Shown here one piece after another: positions 59,226 through 64,000 of a DNA stretch of 64,000 nt (positions are counted from its first letter, which is position 1; the number at the start of each line of letters is the position of its first letter). The stretch comes from Paraburkholderia sp. CNPSo 3274. GTDB lineage: Bacteria; Pseudomonadota; Gammaproteobacteria; Burkholderiales; Burkholderiaceae. Location of the stretch: positions 62,001 to 126,000 of the forward strand of contig NZ_JAMBPR010000004.1 in assembly GCF_024206475.1 (NCBI RefSeq). The letters are read 5' to 3'. The translations under genes were made by a program, and so were the position numbers. The notes beneath the pieces were generated by a model. It saw only the letters and a list, made by a program, of their open reading frames with translations. It made no database searches and had not been told where the DNA came from.

Positions 59226-61505
59226 ATGATTGCTGACCGGCCCGAGCGACCAGACGAACGCACACCCCAACCGCCCCCTGCCGACGACGCGCCGTTTCCG
59301 GCCGCGCCGGGCCACGACTTCACGGTGCGCCGACGCACGCTGCTCGCGCTGCTCGTCGCGGCGATCGTGCTGCCATGCATCTACGTCGCCGCCATGGCGT
59401 ACAACGACTTGCGCGCGCGCGAAGCCGACGCCACCGACACCACGCTGCGCACCGTGCGCGTGGCCGAAGAGCACGCGCTCAAGGTGTTCGACATGAACGA
59501 GGCGCTCGACGCTCGCGTGGTCGACCTCGTGCGCGGCCTGAGCGACGACGGCATCCGCGCCAGCGAGCCGCAGATCCACGAGAAACTCGATGCGATCGGC
59601 GGCGGTTATCCGCAGGTGGCCGCGGTGTCGATTTTCGGGACTGACGGCGAGTTGCTCGCGAGCAGCCGCTACTCGCCGCCGCCACCAGTGTCGATCGCCG
59701 CGCGCGACGACTTCACCGGCGTTCGAGACGGCCGCGTACTCGACCACGTCTCGCGCGTGATGCAGGGCCAGGTGAGCGGTGAGACCGTATTCAACATGGG
59801 CGTGGCGCGCCTCGACGACGCCGGCTCGTTCGCGGGGCTCGTCTCGGTCGCCTTGCGCCCCGGCTATTTCAGCTCGTTCTACCGCGACCTGCTCGGCCCC
59901 GCCTCGCCGATGTCGCTCGGCCTCGTGCGCAGCGACGGCACGATCCTCGCCTTCGACCCGCCGCCGCGCGCGGACCCCTCGGCGATCACGCCGCGCTCGC
60001 CGCTTGGCGCCGCGCTCCTGCGCGGCACCGAGTCCGGCGTCGTGCACATGCATTCCTCGCTGCTCGGCAGCAACGTGATCCTCGCGTTCCGGCGCGTGGG
60101 CGCGTACCCCGTCTACGTGACCTGCGCGTATCGCACGCCGGCGATCTGGGCGGCCTGGTCCCGGCACCTGAGCGTGCTCATCATCTCCATGTTCACGCCG
60201 TCAATTGCCCTGTGGTGCGTGATCTGGCTTTCGCTGCGGCGCCTCGCCGCCGAAGAGGAGGCGTGGGAGCGCTGGCAGGCCGAGGCTTCGATGCGCCGCT
60301 CGATCGAATCCGCCTACCGGCAATCGCGCAAGATGGAAGCGCTCGGCAACCTCGTGGGCAGCGTCGCGCACGACTTCAACAACCTGCTGATGATCGTCTC
60401 GGCGAACGTACAGATCGCGCGGCGGCGCGGCGCGGCGGGCTTCGAGCGCGAACTCTCGGCGGTCGAGCGCGCGCTCAAGAGCGGCCAGTCGCTCACGCGC
60501 CAACTGCTCGGCGTGGCGCGCAAGCAGCCGCTGCGCAACGAGACGATCCACGTCGGGCGCTGGCTGCCGGCGGCCCGCGAGCTGTTGCGCGCGTCGCTCG
60601 GCGCGAAGGTGTCGCTCATTGTCGAAGTCGACGACGACGTCTGGCCCGTGCTCGTCGATGTGGCCGAATTCGAGCTCGCGCTCATCAATCTCGCCGTGAA
60701 CGCGCGCGACGCGATGCCCAACGGCGGCCGCTTCACGGTACGCGCGCGCAACATCAGCTTCCGGCCCGGCGAAGGCTTCCCGCTCGACGGCGACTTCGTG
60801 CACGTCACCCTCGAAGACACCGGCACGGGCATGCCGCCGGACGTGCTCGCGCGCGCGTTCGAGCCGCTCTACACGACCAAATCGAAGGGCACGGGCACCG
60901 GCCTCGGGCTGCCGCAGGTGTTTGCGTTCTGCGAGCGCACCGGCGGACTCGCCGCGATCGACAGTGCGATCGGCGCGGGCACGACGGTGCATCTGTATCT
61001 ACCGCGCTCGCTCGCCGAACCGCCCACGCAGCGCCCGAGCGAGCCGCGCGAGGAGAGCGCCCAGGTGCAGCACGGGCTGAACGTGCTGCTCGTGGAGGAC
61101 AACGACGAAGTCGCGGCCGGCACCGAGGCGCTCCTGCAGATGATGGGCCACCGCGTGACCTGTGCGAGCGACGCGGCGAGCGCGCTGGAACGGGTCGAAG
61201 CGCCGCTTGCCGAGGGCGAGCCCACGCCGCGCTTCGACCTCGTGCTTTCCGACATCCACATGCCGGGGACGATGAACGGCATCGATCTGGCCGAGGCCCT
61301 GCAGGGGCTCGAGCCGAACCTGCCCGTGATCCTCGTAACGGGCTATGCGGAGGAGCTCGAGCGCACGCGCAATGCCGACGTGCGTGTGCTATCGAAGCCG
61401 TTCGACATCGCGCTGCTGGAGAAAATGCTCGAGGCGATTCGCGAGGACCGCCAGGCGCGTGCGAAGCGCGAGCACGACACGACGCTTCAGAGCCCGCGGC
61501 CATGA
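59226..61505 (+). CDS. Hybrid sensor histidine kinase with extracellular sensor and C-terminal receiver
   Basis: A 759-residue membrane kinase. Membrane segment 1 is about residues 38-58 (TLLALLVAAIVLPCIYVAAM) and segment 2 about 310-335; between them is a periplasmic double-Cache-like domain. Then HisKA has His382 in GSVAHDFNN, HATPase has ALINLAVNARDAMPNGG and GTGTGLGLPQV, and the receiver at about 615-740 has Asp676 in LVLSDIHMPG with a Lys in VLSKPF. The ATG at 59226 is preferred over the open frame start at 59043. It is divergent from the CheY-CheC-cyclase unit and is a candidate phosphodonor for that receiver. The ligand is unknown. Confidence 0.9.
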   Translation: MIADRPERPDERTPQPPPADDAPFPAAPGHDFTVRRRTLLALLVAAIVLPCIYVAAMAYNDLRAREADATDTTLRTVRVAEEHALKVFDMNEALDARVVDLVRGLSDDGIRASEPQIHEKLDAIGGGYPQVAAVSIFGTDGELLASSRYSPPPPVSIAARDDFTGVRDGRVLDHVSRVMQGQVSGETVFNMGVARLDDAGSFAGLVSVALRPGYFSSFYRDLLGPASPMSLGLVRSDGTILAFDPPPRADPSAITPRSPLGAALLRGTESGVVHMHSSLLGSNVILAFRRVGAYPVYVTCAYRTPAIWAAWSRHLSVLIISMFTPSIALWCVIWLSLRRLAAEEEAWERWQAEASMRRSIESAYRQSRKMEALGNLVGSVAHDFNNLLMIVSANVQIARRRGAAGFERELSAVERALKSGQSLTRQLLGVARKQPLRNETIHVGRWLPAARELLRASLGAKVSLIVEVDDDVWPVLVDVAEFELALINLAVNARDAMPNGGRFTVRARNISFRPGEGFPLDGDFVHVTLEDTGTGMPPDVLARAFEPLYTTKSKGTGTGLGLPQVFAFCERTGGLAAIDSAIGAGTTVHLYLPRSLAEPPTQRPSEPREESAQVQHGLNVLLVEDNDEVAAGTEALLQMMGHRVTCASDAASALERVEAPLAEGEPTPRFDLVLSDIHMPGTMNGIDLAEALQGLEPNLPVILVTGYAEELERTRNADVRVLSKPFDIALLEKMLEAIREDRQARAKREHDTTLQSPRP

Positions 61506-61670
61506 CAGGACGCGAGTGACACGCCTCGCGGCACGAGGCTTGCGGCAAGCAGCGCGACCGCAGAATCTGGCGGATAGACGTCGCGCGAAGCATGCGCCAA
61601 CCGATGCACGAGCGATGCACAATCGGCGCATGATGTAACGAGGCGTCGCCATCTGGCGAAGGAGGCTGCC

Positions 61671-62390
61671 ATGAAACAGACCGTGACCGGCGTTTTCCAA
61701 ACCTACGACGAAGCACGCCACGCACAGGACGCGCTGCTGCAACGCGGCTTCGCGGCGGGCGACATCGACCTGCCGGCGCGCACAGAGGGCGTGCTGGCCG
61801 GCATCGAACGGCTCGTGGGAAGTTTTTTCTCGTCGACAGGCGATGTGCGTCGAACCACCGAGGCCCAGACAGGCATGACGCCACCGCCGGGGGAAGCGGT
61901 GCGCATCGGCGTACATGTGAGCGACGAGGCGCACGCCAACCTCGCGTACGAGACGCTGCGCGAGGAGCATGCGGCGGAAGTCGCGCTACGCGGCGCGCCG
62001 TGGGCGTGGCCCGCGACAGACCGTCCGGTCGCGCGCGAGCACTCGGCGCTCGATGAACTGGGTCTCTCCGAGTTCGCCGATGCCATGCGCCGCCGTGCCG
62101 CGCAGACCGAAGCCGCGCGCGCACAAGCCCCCGTTGAGCCCACGCTCGATCCCACTGTCGAACCGATGCGGCCAACGAGCGAGGCCGAAGCGACCGTGCT
62201 CACATCGGCAAGCGCGCCCGGCGCCGGAGCGGTGATGGGCGCGCATCACGTGGACGTTCCTGCCGCGCCCGAAGCGACGCGACCGGCAGCAGGCGTCGCG
62301 CCGCAAATTCCCGACGAATTCCTCGAGTACGAGGAAGACACGCCCGAGCACCACAAGGACATGCCGGGGCAGCGGCGCACGTTGCACTGA
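61671..62390 (+). CDS. Conserved hypothetical protein with N-terminal general-stress-like domain
   Basis: A 239-residue protein. The first 110 residues resemble a small alpha/beta domain (MKQTVTGVFQTYDEARHAQ, DALLQRGFAAGDIDLP and VRIGVHVSDEAHANLAYETL), the pattern of ferredoxin-like stress-protein domains found in general-stress protein 17M-like proteins. The remainder is Ala/Pro/Glu-rich with a charged C-terminus (EYEEDTPEHHKDMPG). It has no signal peptide or membrane segment. GGAGG lies 7 nt before the ATG. It is read after the kinase gene with a 165-bp gap. I do not recognise a function. Confidence 0.75.
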   Translation: MKQTVTGVFQTYDEARHAQDALLQRGFAAGDIDLPARTEGVLAGIERLVGSFFSSTGDVRRTTEAQTGMTPPPGEAVRIGVHVSDEAHANLAYETLREEHAAEVALRGAPWAWPATDRPVAREHSALDELGLSEFADAMRRRAAQTEAARAQAPVEPTLDPTVEPMRPTSEAEATVLTSASAPGAGAVMGAHHVDVPAAPEATRPAAGVAPQIPDEFLEYEEDTPEHHKDMPGQRRTLH

Positions 62391-62429
62391 GCCCGCTCGC
62401 CCAAATGCGGCGTGGGTCGTGATGAGGCG

Positions 62430-62984
62430 TCAGCGGCCGAGCTGGCGCTTGACCCACGCCGCGTAGGTATCGACGAAGACCTGCAGGAATTTGCGCGTAT
62501 CCTCGCTGACGATCTCGCCTTTCTCGTTGATGCGGCTCGCGTCGTGCTTGATGAACATCTCGGGCTGACCGAGCGTCACGACGTCGAGATAGGCAAGCAC
62601 GTTGCGCAGATGTTGCTGCGAGAGCGCTGTGCCAGTCGCCGCCACCGACGTGCCGAGCACCGCGCCCGGCTTGCCGCGCCACGAATTCGCGCCCCACGGC
62701 CGCGAACCCCAGTCGAGCGCATTTTTCAGCCCACCCGGAATCGAGCGGTTGTATTCCGGCGTGACGAATAGCAGCCCGTCGGCCGCTTCGACCTGTTGCT
62801 TGAAGCGGCGCGCCACCTCGGGATAGTCGGCGTCGTAATCCTGGCTGTAGAGCGGCAGCACGCCGATGTCGAGATACTCGAAAGTAAAATCGGGGGGGCC
62901 CAGCGAAGTCACCGCGTGTGCGAGTTGCCGGTTGAATGAATCCTTGCGCAGACTGCCGACCACAACCGCGATTTTGTAGGCCAT
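62430..62984 (-). CDS. NADPH-dependent FMN reductase (ChrR/SsuE-like flavodoxin-fold)
   Basis: A 184-residue flavodoxin-fold reductase. The phosphate loop GSLRKDSFNRQLAHAV is at residues 9-24 and the FMN-side motif FVTPEYNRSIPGGLKNALDW near 70-90, as in the YieF/ChrR NAD(P)H:quinone reductases. These enzymes reduce quinones, chromate or azo dyes with NAD(P)H and protect against oxidative damage. The ATG at 62984 has GAGG 6 nt upstream; an in-frame ATG at 63008 adds eight unrelated residues. It stands alone. Confidence 0.92.
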   Translation of the reverse strand: MAYKIAVVVGSLRKDSFNRQLAHAVTSLGPPDFTFEYLDIGVLPLYSQDYDADYPEVARRFKQQVEAADGLLFVTPEYNRSIPGGLKNALDWGSRPWGANSWRGKPGAVLGTSVAATGTALSQQHLRNVLAYLDVVTLGQPEMFIKHDASRINEKGEIVSEDTRKFLQVFVDTYAAWVKRQLGR

Positions 62985-63108
62985 TTCGGTTTCCTCGGAG
63001 GCGCGCACGAAGCGCAGTGGAAAGGAAACATCATCATAGACGCCTGCGCATTCCGGCGATGCGCACGCGCTCGCTCGGGCCTGCCCGATATCGGTATCGG
63101 CGAGGTGC

Positions 63109-63169
63109 TGTGGATAACCGGGGGTAACGCGAATTTATCCACAGTTTTTGGGCATAAGCTTGTGGACAA
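63109..63169. promoter_or_regulatory. Cluster of three DnaA-box-like sites
   Basis: TGTGGATAA at 63109-63117 and TTATCCACA at 63135-63143 are exact DnaA boxes in opposite orientation. TGTGGACAA at 63161-63169 differs by one base. All lie within 61 bp of the intergenic region upstream of the FMN reductase. No replication initiator gene is nearby. Confidence 0.7.
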
Positions 63170-63347
63170 CTTACGTGAAGGGCCGATGAATACGGGCCTC
63201 GCGTCGGATTCGTCTGCAGGTTAGCAAAGATGCAATTTCCATGCGTGCATGGCGGTGATTGCACCTCGTCCGTGCACGCGGGCTCTCGCGCTCGCGATTC
63301 GCTCGCTTTTGGCGCGTGAGCCATCCAACGAATCCATCCCAGCGATT

Positions 63348-63701
63348 TCAACCGAACAGCGCCGCGATGTTTTCGGTCGGGCGGCCGATCACGGCGCGGC
63401 CATCGCGTACGACGATGGGTCGCTGCAGCAGAATCGGATGCCGCACAATTGCTTCGTAGAGCTGATCATCTGTGACGCCAGGTGCATCGAGGCCGAGCTC
63501 CGTGTACTCGGTTTCGCCAGTGCGGATCATGTCGAGCAGCGGGCCGCCCAGCATCGCGTGCAGCGCCTTCAGTTGGTCGACAGTAAGCGGCTTCTTCAGG
63601 TATTCAATCACCTCGACTGGCTCGTTCGCCTTCGCGGTGGAGACCAGGTCGCAAGCCGCGCGGGACTTGGAGCAGCGGGGGTTGTGGTAGATCGTGATCA
63701 T
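63348..63701 (-). CDS. arsC: ArsC-family (Spx/ArsC) arsenate reductase-like protein
   Basis: A 117-residue thioredoxin-fold protein with the active Cys in YHNPRCSKSRAA and the C-terminal Arg-containing ILLQRPIVVRDGRAVIGRP, as in glutaredoxin-coupled arsenate reductases (ArsC of plasmid R773 type, and YfgD-like relatives). It would reduce arsenate to arsenite with glutathione and glutaredoxin. There is no arsR, arsB or acr3 beside it, so a housekeeping YfgD-like role is also possible. The ribosome site before the ATG is weak (only a GACGCC-like leader). Confidence 0.9.
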   Translation of the reverse strand: MITIYHNPRCSKSRAACDLVSTAKANEPVEVIEYLKKPLTVDQLKALHAMLGGPLLDMIRTGETEYTELGLDAPGVTDDQLYEAIVRHPILLQRPIVVRDGRAVIGRPTENIAALFG

Positions 63702-64000
63702 GGCGTCGGAAGTGCGAGAGGGGAGTGGTGGGTGAGCCTCGGTGAGACCGGGAATCGCTGCGATTTTACCGGGGACGCGCCGGCACGCGTGGGAAGCTTC
63801 TGCCGACGAGGCCTGACTCTCTTACCACGGGTTGCTGCCATGGGGTCGCGTGTGGGATTCGCGGTGAGATCTTCTAGTCGCACGCTCGTGTGAGACGGGG
63901 ATGCGATGGGGTAAGGCTGACTTTATGCGCATAAAGCGGTGAGGCGCGCGCGTGATCATCTTCCGGTGCGCCCGTAATCCCATCGAATCTCAACCAACCA
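63702..64000. other. Right-end intergenic region
   Basis: No gene is seen in the last 299 bp. It contains a perfect 16-bp palindrome at 63921-63936. Confidence 0.5.
63921..63936. promoter_or_regulatory. Perfect 16-bp palindrome
   Basis: CTTTATGCGCATAAAG is fully self-complementary, has no spacer, and is markedly AT-rich at its edges. It resembles a dimeric repressor site. The gene it would serve probably starts beyond the window. Confidence 0.5.

Noticed and set aside
63109..63169. The DnaA-box cluster as a replication origin
   Set aside because: No dnaA, dnaN, repA or parAB genes and no AT-rich unwinding region adjoin the boxes; a replicative function is unsupported. It is kept only as a binding-site cluster.
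1..64000. CRISPR arrays, tRNA, rRNA or prophage genes
   Set aside because: No regularly spaced repeats, clover-leaf sequences, rRNA segments or phage structural genes were seen on either strand.

Overview
The window is high-GC DNA (roughly 65% by eye) packed with genes on both strands. Gene families, gene order and protein sequences point to a Burkholderiales bacterium, most likely Paraburkholderia, Burkholderia or Caballeronia. There are no rRNA or tRNA genes, no CRISPR array, no phage genes and no complete insertion sequence. The one mobile-looking element is a 292-bp miniature inverted-repeat element at 16967-17258.

Left part (1-18.6 kb): an edge-truncated AEC transporter; a DHA2 drug-efflux pump divergent from its MarR regulator, with a perfect palindromic operator between them; then a large polyamine locus. 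The polyamine genes are an aldehyde dehydrogenase (puuC type) and a cupin-HTH repressor (puuR type) on the minus strand, and on the plus strand puuD, puuA, a putrescine aminotransferase (spuC type), a four-gene spermidine/putrescine ABC transporter (binding protein, ATPase, two permeases), a putative outer-membrane barrel and two paralogous FAD oxidases (puuB type). Together they would take up putrescine and degrade it both by gamma-glutamylation and by direct transamination. The miniature element sits exactly between the two oxidase genes.

Middle (18.6-32.6 kb): mixed metabolic and stress genes. These include an aldo/keto reductase, a MocR regulator with a divergent acetyltransferase, a rubrerythrin / Fe-S oxidoreductase / DUF3501 operon, a secreted nuclease, a dienelactone hydrolase fused to an NTF2-like domain, a HAD phosphatase, a Crp/Fnr regulator, an Mpo1-like membrane protein, RarD, EgtD and an acylphosphatase.

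Right-centre (32.7-56.4 kb): a hopanoid locus in blocks. hpnA, hpnB-hpnC, ispH-hpnH, hpnM, hpnN-mlaA and hpnD-hpnE-shc-hpnG cover squalene synthesis from farnesyl diphosphate, cyclisation to hopene, side-chain extension, an isoprenoid precursor enzyme and transport to the outer membrane. Set among them are a secreted beta-propeller protein, the peptide/pyruvate transporter-like pair cstA-yjiX with a divergent two-component system, and a thioesterase. Well-formed terminators separate many of the convergent units.

Right end (56.6-64 kb): a signalling cluster of diguanylate cyclase, CheC-type phosphatase and CheY-like receiver (translationally overlapping), a divergent hybrid histidine kinase, a stress-like hypothetical protein, an FMN reductase, a cluster of DnaA-box-like sites and an ArsC-family reductase.

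All functional calls come from reading protein motifs and context by eye; no database search was run.
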